Below are positions 9,172-19,847 of a DNA stretch of 64,000 nucleotides, one piece after another; positions within the stretch are counted from its first letter, which is position 1; the number at the start of each line of letters is the position of its first letter. Under the pieces are notes generated by a model. It saw nothing but the letters and a program-made list of their open reading frames with translations. It made no database searches and was not told the DNA's origin. Both the position numbers and the translations under genes were made by a program. This DNA is from Alphaproteobacteria bacterium (GTDB lineage Bacteria > Pseudomonadota > Alphaproteobacteria > Micavibrionales > Micavibrionaceae), in assembly GCA_030424975.1 (NCBI GenBank), contig JAUHVY010000001.1, positions 741,093 through 805,092 of the forward strand. The letters are read 5' to 3'.

Positions 9172-10002
9172 TCATTCATTATCCGAATTGATATTTTGTA
9201 ATCCAGACAAAAAAGAAATAATTTCATCCATTGCCGAAAAATTAAGAAGATCATTATGGTTTGCCTGTGCGTAAGTTTTCAGCACTTTCGGCTCTTTTGC
9301 AAGATCGTAGAGTTTTTTTGCGTGCGCCACGGGAATCACCTGATCTTTTTGCCCGTGAACAATTAAAACTGGTGCGGAAACTTGCGGCATTTTTTGCGCA
9401 TTATCAAATTTATCCTTCAGCAAGCGCTCTACGGGAACAAAAAAATATTGCTCCTTTGCGCGCTCTAGCAGACTTGAGAAAGGCGCCAAAAGAACAAGAG
9501 CATAAACATCATAATCTACGGCCATTTGTGTTGCCGTACCTGAACCTATTGATTCACCGAGGATAACAAGATCGCTCGTGTATATACCTTTTTTAGTGCG
9601 TAACCATTCGATATAAGCATGGCCATCTATATAGAAACCCTGCTCGCTAGGATCACCTGTATTACCACCATATCCGCGATATCCAGCAATCAGAAAATTA
9701 TACCCTGCCGCATTTAAAATACGGGCATATTCATAGCGATAACCGTAATGCCCGGCATTGCCATGAAACATCAAGATTGTTTTACCATTGGGGGTAACAT
9801 CTTGTGGCACGGGAATGAACCAACCACTTATATTCAGGCCATCCTGTGTTGTGACAGTAGCAGTTTCAATTTGTTTAAATGCCTGCGGTCTACTGCGGTC
9901 GGGAAAATAAATCAGCGATCTTTGCATGACAAATAGTGCGAGAATAAACAGGCCGTAAAAAAGGCATAAGCCGATAATGAAATTCATCATTTTCTTAATC
10001 AT
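9172..10002 (-). CDS. Alpha/beta hydrolase, membrane-anchored
   Basis: 276 aa; FHGNAGHYGYR oxyanion region, LGESIGSG nucleophile elbow (GxSxG), VHGQKDQVIP acid motif. Confidence 0.9.
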   Translation of the reverse strand: MIKKMMNFIIGLCLFYGLFILALFVMQRSLIYFPDRSRPQAFKQIETATVTTQDGLNISGWFIPVPQDVTPNGKTILMFHGNAGHYGYRYEYARILNAAGYNFLIAGYRGYGGNTGDPSEQGFYIDGHAYIEWLRTKKGIYTSDLVILGESIGSGTATQMAVDYDVYALVLLAPFSSLLERAKEQYFFVPVERLLKDKFDNAQKMPQVSAPVLIVHGQKDQVIPVAHAKKLYDLAKEPKVLKTYAQANHNDLLNFSAMDEIISFLSGLQNINSDNE

Positions 10003-10811
10003 TTATAATTGTCTTTAATAAATTTAGTGATCTCATTGTATGCGCCATAACTGTATAAATTTATATGCGTACCCTGTTCATAAACTATCATTTTTTTTGG
10101 CTCATTTGCTGCCTGATGTAATTTTTCAGCAAAAGATAGAGGCGTAATCACATCTTTGCCGCCATGTAGTATCAAAACAGGACAATTAACATTTTTAATT
10201 TTAATATCATTTAGATATTTATCTCTTAGTATTAGCCAAATTGGTAAATAAGGAAATTGTTGTTTCGTAACATCAAGTATAGATGAAAAAGATGACAGTA
10301 AAATCAATGCCCTCGGTTCAGCATATTTTGCCATTTCTATAGCAATGGCACTGCCTAATGATTCACCGTAATAAACGGTATTGTCAGGATTAATTCCATC
10401 TTGTTGATATAGCCAGCTCAGAAAAGCCCGCGCGTCAGAATACGCTCCGCGCTCACTAAATTTTCCTTCATGCCCAGCATATTCACGATATTCAATCATT
10501 AGCAGGCCGTAGCCATCATTTACGTAACTCTTAATATATGAATAAGTATCGCTTATTGTGAATGAATTGCCATGAAAGAAAACGATTGTGGGCATTTGCT
10601 TTTGAGCCGGAAAATACCAACCATTAAGACTTATACCATCTTCTGTCTTTACAGTAATTATTTGAGCGTTATCCGCGTCTGCAAGCACAGGAATATTCTC
10701 AACCTTCTTTGGAGAATATAACATCTCATCTTGCTTCTGAAACATAAACAGGCAAATACCTATATAACCAAAAAACAAAGTTGTGATTATAAAGGTAAAT
10801 ACATGGCTCAT
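9999..10811 (-). CDS. Alpha/beta hydrolase, paralog of the adjacent gene
   Basis: 270 aa; FHGNSFT, YGESLGSAIA (GxSxG), LHGGKDVITP; ATGA-type overlap with the next gene. Confidence 0.9.
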   Translation of the reverse strand: MSHVFTFIITTLFFGYIGICLFMFQKQDEMLYSPKKVENIPVLADADNAQIITVKTEDGISLNGWYFPAQKQMPTIVFFHGNSFTISDTYSYIKSYVNDGYGLLMIEYREYAGHEGKFSERGAYSDARAFLSWLYQQDGINPDNTVYYGESLGSAIAIEMAKYAEPRALILLSSFSSILDVTKQQFPYLPIWLILRDKYLNDIKIKNVNCPVLILHGGKDVITPLSFAEKLHQAANEPKKMIVYEQGTHINLYSYGAYNEITKFIKDNYK

Positions 10812-10813
10812 TT

Positions 10814-12598
10814 TTATTCCCTCATGCCTGTATTATACATACTCTCATAAAGGCTTTTGTTTTTCATCAAAGTGTCGTGAGTACCCTGCTCTACGATTTG
10901 TCCATTTTGTAAAACGAGTATGTTATCGGCGCCCTGAACGGTTGTTAACCTGTGGGCAATAACAAGGGTTGTGCGTCCCTTTTGTAACTCTGCCAAAGCT
11001 TCCTGAACCAGTTTTTCTGATTCGTTATCAAGAGCTGAGGTTGCCTCATCCAAAAGTAAAATCGGTGCATCACGCAAAATGGCGCGTGCAATTGAAATAC
11101 GCTGTTTTTGTCCTCCTGATATTTTCACTCCGCTTTCACCAAGGATTGTATCATACCCCTGCTCCAGCCCGACGATAAAGTCATGTGCGGCCGCTTTTCT
11201 TGCTGCGTCCTGCACTTCTTCATCGCTTGCCTCAGGTCTGCCGTAACGAATATTTTCCCAAACTGATGCGTTAAAAATCATAATGTCCTGAGAGACCAGT
11301 GCAATATGCGAGCGCAATGACTTCTGTGTTACTTCACGAAGGCCCTGATTATCAATCATAATGCTGCCACCTGACACATCATAAAAGCGCGGAATAAGAT
11401 TTATAATAGTTGATTTTCCACCGCCGGATGGCCCAACCAGTGCGGTAACTTTGCCTTTTGGCGCTGTGAAAGACACACCGTTTAATGCCTTTAACTCACT
11501 TCCTTCATACGTAAAATCGACACTATCGAAAGTGATTTCCGCATGCTCTAACAATAATGGGTGTGCGTCTTTTGCGTCATTAATTTCCGGCTTTTCATCC
11601 ATAACTTCGAATACGCGCTCTGCTGCTCCTAAGCCGAGCTGCAATGAGTTATTCAGCTTTGCCAATTTCTTCATCGGTTCATAAGCTAGGCTGAATGCAG
11701 CAATGAAAGAAGCCAACTGCCCAGCAGATGTTGTACCTGCTATCACACTATATCCACCGTATGCGATAATTGCAGCAAAGATCATGCCGACAATGGTGTC
11801 ATTAACTGGCGTAGATAATGTTGCTACCTTAACAGATTTAATGTTCAGATCACGTACATCATGAATTGTTGCTTTTGCTTTTACGTTTTCTGATTCTTCC
11901 ATACCGTATGCTTTAACCAGTCTGATACCCGTAAAAGTTTGCGATAATATATCCGACAAGCCCCCCATTTCACGCTGTATGCTTTTTGAAATGCTGCGCA
12001 GACGCTTACCAATATAAATGACGAAAAGGGAGATCAGCGGAAAGACAATGAACGCCGCAAGTGTAAGTTTCCAATCACGATAAAACATTAAGCCGATCAG
12101 AAAAACCAAGGTAAAAACACTCTTCCCCATACCTGTCATACAGTTTGTCACCGCACCACGTAAAACATTCACATCATTTACAATTCGCGATAACAAATGC
12201 CCACTGGGGTTTCTATGAAAAAATGCCATATCCATAGACAGAAAATGTTCAAATGATTTTGTCTGAATATCCGCAACAATAGAATGCCCGATACGGTTCA
12301 TAATCAATGTATGAATATATGTCGTGATACCCCGGCCGGCGAAGGCCACAGCAATAGCAGCGCAGACAGGAACAATAAGTTCTTTCTTTTGACCATATAA
12401 AACATCATCAAGGACGGGTTGCATTAGTGCAGCAATTAAAGCTGTCATACCACCTGATATAATCATAAAAAACATGGCAATTATGATGTCAAATTTATAG
12501 GGCAACACATAACCGCGTAACAGACGTTTAATTAATGCCGTAGATGTCGCATTGCTACTTTCGTTTTTTCTAATATTTTTCGGCGGTGCAGCAGTCAT
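10814..12598 (-). CDS. ABC transporter, fused permease/ATPase, MsbA-like
   Basis: Walker A GPSGGGKST, signature ISGGQKQR, Walker B ILLLDEATSALD; start MTAAPPKN chosen at 12598 (track start 12679). Confidence 0.88.
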   Translation of the reverse strand: MTAAPPKNIRKNESSNATSTALIKRLLRGYVLPYKFDIIIAMFFMIISGGMTALIAALMQPVLDDVLYGQKKELIVPVCAAIAVAFAGRGITTYIHTLIMNRIGHSIVADIQTKSFEHFLSMDMAFFHRNPSGHLLSRIVNDVNVLRGAVTNCMTGMGKSVFTLVFLIGLMFYRDWKLTLAAFIVFPLISLFVIYIGKRLRSISKSIQREMGGLSDILSQTFTGIRLVKAYGMEESENVKAKATIHDVRDLNIKSVKVATLSTPVNDTIVGMIFAAIIAYGGYSVIAGTTSAGQLASFIAAFSLAYEPMKKLAKLNNSLQLGLGAAERVFEVMDEKPEINDAKDAHPLLLEHAEITFDSVDFTYEGSELKALNGVSFTAPKGKVTALVGPSGGGKSTIINLIPRFYDVSGGSIMIDNQGLREVTQKSLRSHIALVSQDIMIFNASVWENIRYGRPEASDEEVQDAARKAAAHDFIVGLEQGYDTILGESGVKISGGQKQRISIARAILRDAPILLLDEATSALDNESEKLVQEALAELQKGRTTLVIAHRLTTVQGADNILVLQNGQIVEQGTHDTLMKNKSLYESMYNTGMRE

Positions 12599-12690
12599 CA
12601 CAGTATCTTTATCTAGTTTCAGTGTGTTATAATGAAATTCTAAGAATTGTAAATGATGTCTTGTGACTGAGCAATACACGGAGACGACTT

Positions 12691-13719
12691 TTGGTATTTA
12701 ACGTTACAAACGGACAACCCGGTTTAGGCCTTGCGCTTGGTGGCGGTATGGCCAGAGGATTCGCCCATATCGGTGTCCTTAAAACACTAAACAAACATAA
12801 TATTTACCCTAGTCTTATTGCCGGCACATCGATCGGGTCGGTTGTTGGAGGTTGCTATCTGGCGGGAAAATTAGATGCTCTTGAGGAATGGGCATTATCA
12901 TTAAATCGTTTCAAAATATTTTCATATCTCGACTTTCGTGTACGTAGCGCAGGTCTTGTTGGCGGTAAGCGCTTAACTGACACTCTTAAAACTCATTTTG
13001 ATGATATGTTGCTGGAAGATCTTCCGCATCCGATGATTTGCATCGCGACGGATCTGGCGACCGGGCATGAAGTATGGATTAGGCGCGGAGATATTATTGA
13101 GGCCATGTCGGCTTCTTTTGCGCTTCCCGGTGTCTTCCCCCCTGTTTATCGCGATGAGCGTCATTTGGTCGATGGTGCACTTGTTAACCCTTGCCCGATT
13201 TCCCCCTGTCAAGCGATGGGTGCACGTATGACTATTGCTGTTGACCTGAACACAGATTTAATTGGTAAAGCAGCTAAACCCGGGCAATCTTACCAAACAA
13301 TTACAGGGTTTGACATCTTCAACAAAGATGATGTTCCGCTAGAGGATCAAAAACCGTTTTTGCAATCATCTATTTCACGCAGATTATTCCGTAGAGAAGA
13401 AAACAACCCCAGCCTGTTTGGTGTCATGGTTTCGGGGCTTGGCATTTTACAAGACCGTTTAACACGTTCACGTCTTGCGGGTGAACCGCCCGATATTCAT
13501 ATCAAACCACCAATTGGTCATATTGGCTTGCTAGAATTTGAAAAAGCGGAAGAATTAATAAGGCTCGGTGAAACCGCGACAGAACGACTTATTCCTGAGA
13601 TTAAGGCCGCAATGTGCGTTCTGCTGAAATCAGAAGTGAGCGATGCCTTCCTTCAAATGGATTTAAACGCAAATAAGGCTACGATGAACGAGCAAGCGTT
13701 TCAACAAGAAGAAGAATAA
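12691..13719 (+). CDS. Patatin-like phospholipase family protein
   Basis: GGGMARGFAHIGVL, GTSIG (GxSxG), DGALVNPCPI (DGA) motifs. Confidence 0.92.
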   Translation: MVFNVTNGQPGLGLALGGGMARGFAHIGVLKTLNKHNIYPSLIAGTSIGSVVGGCYLAGKLDALEEWALSLNRFKIFSYLDFRVRSAGLVGGKRLTDTLKTHFDDMLLEDLPHPMICIATDLATGHEVWIRRGDIIEAMSASFALPGVFPPVYRDERHLVDGALVNPCPISPCQAMGARMTIAVDLNTDLIGKAAKPGQSYQTITGFDIFNKDDVPLEDQKPFLQSSISRRLFRREENNPSLFGVMVSGLGILQDRLTRSRLAGEPPDIHIKPPIGHIGLLEFEKAEELIRLGETATERLIPEIKAAMCVLLKSEVSDAFLQMDLNANKATMNEQAFQQEEE

Positions 13720-13739
13720 ACGTAAAAAAGGTTTATTTG

Positions 13740-14696
13740 CTATTCACCACGACGCGGCGATCTTTTCTTATGCTTACGATCAGGCAAAGCCTTACCCCAC
13801 ATAAAGTCATCAACCAGATATTTCGGACGAATATTATTATATTGGCGAATAAGAACATCTAGCGTCTTGTCAACTTCTGCCGGAGATTCGCAGTTTTTAA
13901 AAACAGATGAGTGCAAGCCGCGCTTTACCAAGCATGTGTCAATATTTACAAGCGAGCCGCCAAGAATATCATGCGCCATAGTATCACCAATCATAACCGT
14001 TTGGCCGGGATAAATACCCTTTTCCTGTAAGATACGAATGCAATATTGGAAAATTGGTTGGTGCGGTTTTCCGATATATTCAACAATACCGCCAAAATCC
14101 TTGTATCGTGCAGCCAACGTGCCCGGTCCCATAATATTTTTACCGCCCATAACACCCAAACTATCTGGGTTTGCGCAAATTGCCTTCAATTTATATCGCG
14201 CACATTGTTTTAAAATTGGCTCATAATCTTCTAATGTCTTTTCAGGAGCATCAGAACCGCTGATTAACAAGAAGTTCGCCTCTTTTGGGTCTTCGACAAC
14301 CTCAACATCCAGACCTTCTACAATGGATCTGTCACCGCCACGGCTGATAATTACGCATTTCGTGCCGATATTTTTAAAATAGCCATCAGTTTGCTCATTC
14401 AGGCCGCGCCACGTCATTTCACCAGATGTAATTAAATCGTTATAAAGATTTGCGGATATCCCCAAATCTTCCATACGTTCGCGATTCTGTTCTGCGCGCT
14501 TGCCGGAATTAGAGAGGATAATAACGTGTTTCTTACGATCCTGAAGCTCTTTCAAGCAATCAACGACACCGTCAAATGCCTTCTTGCCGTCGTGAAGCAC
14601 TCCCCACTGATCTACTATGAAACCTGAGTAACTATCAGAAATATCTGATATCCCCTGACAAAATTTTGTGTTTACCAAAGTGCTGGAACCTTGCAC
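13740..14696 (-). CDS. HAD superfamily class IIA hydrolase
   Basis: GFIVDQWGVLHDGKKAFDG, LSNSGKR, GKPHQPIFQYCI, MIGDTMAHDILGG motifs. Confidence 0.9.
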   Translation of the reverse strand: MQGSSTLVNTKFCQGISDISDSYSGFIVDQWGVLHDGKKAFDGVVDCLKELQDRKKHVIILSNSGKRAEQNRERMEDLGISANLYNDLITSGEMTWRGLNEQTDGYFKNIGTKCVIISRGGDRSIVEGLDVEVVEDPKEANFLLISGSDAPEKTLEDYEPILKQCARYKLKAICANPDSLGVMGGKNIMGPGTLAARYKDFGGIVEYIGKPHQPIFQYCIRILQEKGIYPGQTVMIGDTMAHDILGGSLVNIDTCLVKRGLHSSVFKNCESPAEVDKTLDVLIRQYNNIRPKYLVDDFMWGKALPDRKHKKRSPRRGE

Positions 14697-14791
14697 GACA
14701 CGCCCCTCTATTTATTCAATCCGATTTTCACCACGAACATTATGGTCACATCGTGCAGTGTAATCAATAGTGTTTTACAAAAGGTAAATTA

Positions 14792-16261
14792 TTATGAATT
14801 TTTAAGACGTTGTACATATTCTTTGACGTCGCGTTTAATTTCAGGCGCAAACATATATAAACCAATCATGTTCGGGAAAGCCATCGCAAGGAATACGGCA
14901 TCTGTAAAATCAATAAGATCAGATAGTTTCGCTGCCGCACCGACAACAATACAAAGGCAATAGAAAATCTTGAAAATATTTTCTACGGATTTTTTTTCAC
15001 CAAAAAGATATTTTACACAAACCTCAGCATTATAATACCAGGCGATAATCGTAGAATAAGCGAATAAAATGACACAGAGCGTTAAAACATAATCCGCGTT
15101 GGTTATCCCCATTGAAAACGCCCGTGATGTCAACTCTACAGCTTCAATATCTACCGATTGCTCATATGCGCCCGTGATCACAATAACCATGGCGGTGATG
15201 TTACATATAATAATCGTATCAATAAACGGACCTAGCATCGCCACAAAACCGGTACCTACAGGTCCGTCAGTATTCGTTGTTGATTGAACAATAGCAGCGG
15301 AACCCAGCCCTGATTCATTTGAAAATGCGGCACGTTTAACACCGTTAAGGATACTGGCCATGAACGCACCGATCATACCACCGCCTGCGGCCTGTAAACC
15401 GAATGCCGATTGGAAAATCGTAGAGAACGCCGCCGGGATTTGTTGATAGTTTAAACCAATGATAATCAATCCCATAAAGACATAGATAAACGCCATGACC
15501 GGAACTAGTTTTGACGACACAGCAGCAATACTTGATAAACCGCCGACGATTACAATCCCTACTAAAAAAGCCATGACTATACCCGTGAGCCACCCATAAT
15601 CCTGAATGGGGCTTTGTGCTTCGCCGGTAATTGTTACAAGCTGTTGGAACACCTGATTAGACTGAAACATGTTTCCGCCGCCAACTGCACCCGATATACA
15701 AAAGCAACAGAAAATAACGGCGATAAGACTACCGACCTTGGGTAGGTTACGTTTTTCAAAGGCAGCCTTGATATAATACATGGGCCCGCCTGCGGTCTTT
15801 TTAGGGTTTTCAGGGTCTGGATGAATACGATATTTAACGCCAAGCATAACCTCAGCAAATTTAGATGACATCCCCAAAAATCCCATAAGGGTCATCCATA
15901 AAACAGCACCTGGCCCGCCAAGGGATATAGCTACACCAACACTCGCAATGTTACCAAGGCCGACCGTACCTGAAAGGCAAGTCATAAGGGCTTGAAACTG
16001 ACTGATTTCGCCACCATCCCCTTTTTCCATTCCCTTGCCGAAAAGAAGTTTAACAGCTGTAGGGAAATAACGAATATTTACGAAACCCAGATAGAATGTA
16101 AAAAACAGAGCCGCAAAAGCAAGCCAAAGCAGGATAAGCGGAACATCATGATCACTACCAAAGGGTATAGGGTAAAAAATTACACCTGATACGGACTCAG
16201 ATATCGGCTTAAAAAAGTTATTGATTGCCTCATCGACACTTACGGGTGCATCTGCGCTCAT
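14792..16261 (-). CDS. Sodium:alanine/glycine symporter family (AGCS)
   Basis: 489 aa; GTVGLGNIASVGVAISLGGPGAVLWMTLMGFLGMSSKFAEV and NESGLGSAAIVQ motifs. Confidence 0.93.
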   Translation of the reverse strand: MSADAPVSVDEAINNFFKPISESVSGVIFYPIPFGSDHDVPLILLWLAFAALFFTFYLGFVNIRYFPTAVKLLFGKGMEKGDGGEISQFQALMTCLSGTVGLGNIASVGVAISLGGPGAVLWMTLMGFLGMSSKFAEVMLGVKYRIHPDPENPKKTAGGPMYYIKAAFEKRNLPKVGSLIAVIFCCFCISGAVGGGNMFQSNQVFQQLVTITGEAQSPIQDYGWLTGIVMAFLVGIVIVGGLSSIAAVSSKLVPVMAFIYVFMGLIIIGLNYQQIPAAFSTIFQSAFGLQAAGGGMIGAFMASILNGVKRAAFSNESGLGSAAIVQSTTNTDGPVGTGFVAMLGPFIDTIIICNITAMVIVITGAYEQSVDIEAVELTSRAFSMGITNADYVLTLCVILFAYSTIIAWYYNAEVCVKYLFGEKKSVENIFKIFYCLCIVVGAAAKLSDLIDFTDAVFLAMAFPNMIGLYMFAPEIKRDVKEYVQRLKNS

Positions 16262-16342
16262 TATATTTACCTACCTGTTTTTTCATACAGCGTAGTATGT
16301 TTTCAACGCCATGAAAAGAAACAGTTATTAAATATCAACAGC

Positions 16343-16825
16343 TTAATTCTTACACACGGGTTGAGAAACAGGGTATTGCGGATAGGGTGTGGCCGCCCAT
16401 TTACGAATATCTTCCTGATTCATCTTACTGGCTTGTTCGATGCGTGATGCATATGTACGGCAAAAAATATCCGGGCGCATCGTTGCAACATCATTAGAGA
16501 TTTTATTCGCAAAATTCGTACGCAATGTGTGCATAGCCTTTTCAGGCTTTGCTGTACCGTTTTTTTGCATATAGGTAAGGATAATATCTTCATACTTGGC
16601 GAAAAGCGCCTCATGCTTTTTTGTGAATTTTTTAAATTCCACATACAGATTGTTACCGTTCGCATCGGCCATATGCGCGCAATTCAAACCAATAACCATC
16701 AATTCGCTGTGAATTCTGATCCCCTGCTCTGCTTCTGCTTCTCTTTTGTCGTAACAGGCTTTTGCCCAAACTGTAGACGGTAAAAAACACACCGCGAGGA
16801 ACGTAAAATATACCCAAGTTTTCAT
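16343..16825 (-). CDS. Hypothetical secreted protein
   Basis: 160 aa with signal peptide MKTWVYFTFLAVCFLPSTVWA; four Cys in mature part. Confidence 0.7.
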   Translation of the reverse strand: MKTWVYFTFLAVCFLPSTVWAKACYDKREAEAEQGIRIHSELMVIGLNCAHMADANGNNLYVEFKKFTKKHEALFAKYEDIILTYMQKNGTAKPEKAMHTLRTNFANKISNDVATMRPDIFCRTYASRIEQASKMNQEDIRKWAATPYPQYPVSQPVCKN

Positions 16826-16852
16826 TCATAACCCTTTTAAATGTAAATTCTT

Positions 16853-17800
16853 TTAACTCGCGAGCTTAACAGGAGTCAATAATGGTTTGCCCTCGAAATA
16901 CGCTGATAAATTATCAATCACAAGCATTCCCATTTTCGAACGTGTTTCATGCGTAGCTGAGCCGACATGCGGCGATAAAACCACATTATCCATCTTCAGC
17001 ATAGCGTCAGGAACGAATGGCTCGTTTGCAAAAACGTCAAGCCCCGCCCCTGCGATGGTTTTATTCGTGAGCGCCAATAGTAAATCATCCTCATCTACGA
17101 CAGATCCGCGAGCGATGTTAATTAAAAATCCGCGCGATCCCAATGCCTCAAGAATTTTATAATCAATCATCTTTTCCGTTTCAGGGCCACCTGCACAAGC
17201 CAAAATAAGAAAATCCGCTTCTCGTGCCATTTCCTCTAAATCATCATAGTAAACATAGGGCACATCCTTCTCACTTCGAGAGTGATATATAATTTGTGTA
17301 TTAAACGCTTCTGCGCGTTGTGCTATGGCCTGGCCAATCTGGCCAAGCCCAACAATTCCTACTGTTTTGCCCGAAATAGACGTTGATAACGGCAACGGTC
17401 CCGAACTCCAACGCCCGACGCGCACAAAAACATCGCCCTCTACGCCGCGGCGCGCAACATTGAGCATCAAGAACATCGCAACGTCAGCGGTGTCATCCGT
17501 TAAGACATCAGGCGTATTCGTAACCGCGATGTTACGTTTCTTGGCCGCCGCAAGATCAATGTTGTCATACCCGACACCGAATTGAGCAATAATCTCGAGA
17601 TTTGGTAAGGCATCCATCAGGCGATCACTGACGCCGCCACTGTTATAGGTCGATAAAACGGCCTGTACATCATTGGCGTAATCCCTAATCGTTTTATCCG
17701 GATCATTGCTTTCCCAAAGGCGCACAACCTTATAATCACACTCCAGTTTTACCATTTCATCAGGCAGCAAGGATTGGAGCGCAAGAATTGTTCTTTTCAT
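16853..17800 (-). CDS. 2-hydroxyacid dehydrogenase (D-isomer specific)
   Basis: GKTVGIVGLGQIGQAIAQRAEAF NAD-binding motif, NIARGSVVDEDDLL, LSPHVGSAT. Confidence 0.92.
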   Translation of the reverse strand: MKRTILALQSLLPDEMVKLECDYKVVRLWESNDPDKTIRDYANDVQAVLSTYNSGGVSDRLMDALPNLEIIAQFGVGYDNIDLAAAKKRNIAVTNTPDVLTDDTADVAMFLMLNVARRGVEGDVFVRVGRWSSGPLPLSTSISGKTVGIVGLGQIGQAIAQRAEAFNTQIIYHSRSEKDVPYVYYDDLEEMAREADFLILACAGGPETEKMIDYKILEALGSRGFLINIARGSVVDEDDLLLALTNKTIAGAGLDVFANEPFVPDAMLKMDNVVLSPHVGSATHETRSKMGMLVIDNLSAYFEGKPLLTPVKLAS

Positions 17801-17914
17801 AAATTTTACCTGCATTAGCATCGGTGGATATAAAAATCTTGATTTTCAGGCATTTTTTGTGGTTTAAGACACAGTTGAAAACCAAGAAAATATAGACATA
17901 GAGTGTAATCCAAA

Positions 17915-19276
17915 ATGACACAGACACACAAGAAACTCTTCGTAAAGACATGGGGCTGTCAGATGAACGTATATGACAGTAACCGTATGGTAGATATCCT
18001 TTCATCCCTTGGATACAAACCTGTGGATACCCCTGAAGACGCCGATATGATGATTTTAAACACATGTCATATTCGTGAAAAAGCTACGGATAAAGTTTTT
18101 TCTGAGCTTGGTCGTTTGCGCCCGCACAAAGAGGCAAAAGAAGAAAAAGGCGAAAAGATGTTAATCGCCGTTGCAGGCTGTGTCGCGCAAGCTGAAGGTG
18201 ATTTCATTCTTGAACGTGCGCCATATGTCGATATGGTTTTTGGCCCACAAACATACCACGAATTACCCGAAATGGTTTTAAAAGCCAGCGGCGCAGAACG
18301 TATTGTAAACACCGAATTCCCGACTGTATCGAAATTCGATCACTTGCCCGAACAGCACACAATCGAAGGCGCAAGTGCATATCTATCAATCCAAGAAGGC
18401 TGCGATAAATTTTGTACATTCTGTGTTGTGCCATATACACGCGGGTCAGAATATTCGCGTCCCGCGCAAGAAATTATTGATGAAGCACACCGCCTGCGTG
18501 ATCAGGGGGCGTTGGAAATTATCTTACTCGGTCAGAACGTAAATGCATATCACGGTATTGGCCCTGATGGCACGACATGGGGCTTGGCTGATCTCATCCG
18601 TAAAGTTGCCGACATAGAAGGCATAGAGCGCATTCGATACTCCACATCGCATCCGCGTGATATGGATGATGACCTAATTTTTGCACATGGCGAAATTTTG
18701 AAATTAATGCCGTTCCTCCACTTACCTGTCCAAAGTGGATCTGACCGTATTTTAGAAGCTATGAACCGCAAACATAAGGCTGATTTATATCGTGATGTTA
18801 TTGAACGCCTACGCAAAGCGCGTCCAGATATTGCGTTTTCTTCTGATTTCATTATCGGTTTCCCTGGTGAAACAGAGCAAGATTTTGAAGACACAATGCA
18901 ATTGGCGCGCGATGTTAAATATGCATCATGCTATTCATTCAAATATAGTGCACGCCCGGGAACACCTGCGGCAAACTTACAGGCAGCGCTTGTTCCTGAT
19001 CATATCGCCTCAGAGCGTTTGAGCCGTTTTCAAGCTTTGATCAACGAACAACAAGCGGAATTCAACAAGACCTGCGAAGGCCTTGTAATGCCTGTTTTGT
19101 TTGATCGTAAAGGTAAGAAAGACGGACAACTTAGTGGTCGTAGCCCTTTCTTCCAATCGGTATATGTACAAGGGAATGAGCGTCTGATCGGCAACATCAT
19201 TGACGTTAAGATCACGAGTGCTTTTGATAATTCCTTGACAGGAGACATCGTAATTTACGATGATGAAGCCGCATAA
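17915..19276 (+). CDS. miaB: tRNA-2-methylthio-N6-dimethylallyladenosine synthase
   Basis: KTWGCQMNVYDSNRM, EGCDKFCTFCVVPYTRG radical SAM CxxxCxxC, HLPVQSGSDRIL, TRAM-like C-terminus. Confidence 0.96.
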   Translation: MTQTHKKLFVKTWGCQMNVYDSNRMVDILSSLGYKPVDTPEDADMMILNTCHIREKATDKVFSELGRLRPHKEAKEEKGEKMLIAVAGCVAQAEGDFILERAPYVDMVFGPQTYHELPEMVLKASGAERIVNTEFPTVSKFDHLPEQHTIEGASAYLSIQEGCDKFCTFCVVPYTRGSEYSRPAQEIIDEAHRLRDQGALEIILLGQNVNAYHGIGPDGTTWGLADLIRKVADIEGIERIRYSTSHPRDMDDDLIFAHGEILKLMPFLHLPVQSGSDRILEAMNRKHKADLYRDVIERLRKARPDIAFSSDFIIGFPGETEQDFEDTMQLARDVKYASCYSFKYSARPGTPAANLQAALVPDHIASERLSRFQALINEQQAEFNKTCEGLVMPVLFDRKGKKDGQLSGRSPFFQSVYVQGNERLIGNIIDVKITSAFDNSLTGDIVIYDDEAA

Positions 19277-19310
19277 TATTGTATGCGGATAATAAAACAG
19301 GGTTAACATT

Positions 19311-19835
19311 ATGGGTGAAGATAATCGCCGCCATCTTTATGTAGACGGTAGCGCAGATATTTCCAATTCCCGCTTTGCTGTAGGCTGGGTTAAAACGGAC
19401 AGTCGCGATAATGTTATTGACCAGCAAGGGTTTCGCCTTGATATTTCAAAGGGTTGCTCGACTGTAGCCGAGGTTTATGCCGCGCGTGAAGCCCTTGAAA
19501 GTATCGCAGAAAGCCAAGCTGTCGTTCTACATAGTGATTCCGTTTGCGTTTGCGACGCCATAACCAATAACAAACTTTACGATAAAATTAGAAGATCAGC
19601 TAATAATCGTGCACTTCAAGCGGCTTGGGAAACATTATCCGAAACATTAGAAAGACATACAGATGTCGAGGCTATTCACACGCAAGAAGATGAAAACAAG
19701 CATATGGCAACAGCGCACAGCCTTGCAAATACAGCTGCACGACACAACGAAGATGATATGAGTGATAATTTTCAAAAATTCTGGGATGAAAATGAGCTGA
19801 TCGAAGATTATAGCGACAGTGAATTAAATTTTTAA
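19311..19835 (+). CDS. RNase H-like fold protein (paralog 1)
   Basis: YVDGS, AEVYAAREAL, LHSDS correspond to RNase HI catalytic blocks; final Asp block appears as TAHSLANTAA. Confidence 0.65.
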   Translation: MGEDNRRHLYVDGSADISNSRFAVGWVKTDSRDNVIDQQGFRLDISKGCSTVAEVYAAREALESIAESQAVVLHSDSVCVCDAITNNKLYDKIRRSANNRALQAAWETLSETLERHTDVEAIHTQEDENKHMATAHSLANTAARHNEDDMSDNFQKFWDENELIEDYSDSELNF

Positions 19836-19847
19836 ACGGGGGGATAT

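Noticed and set aside
17760-18065. 101-aa minus-strand ORF overlapping miaB start and dehydrogenase start
   Set aside because: Overlaps two confident genes and shows no motif.
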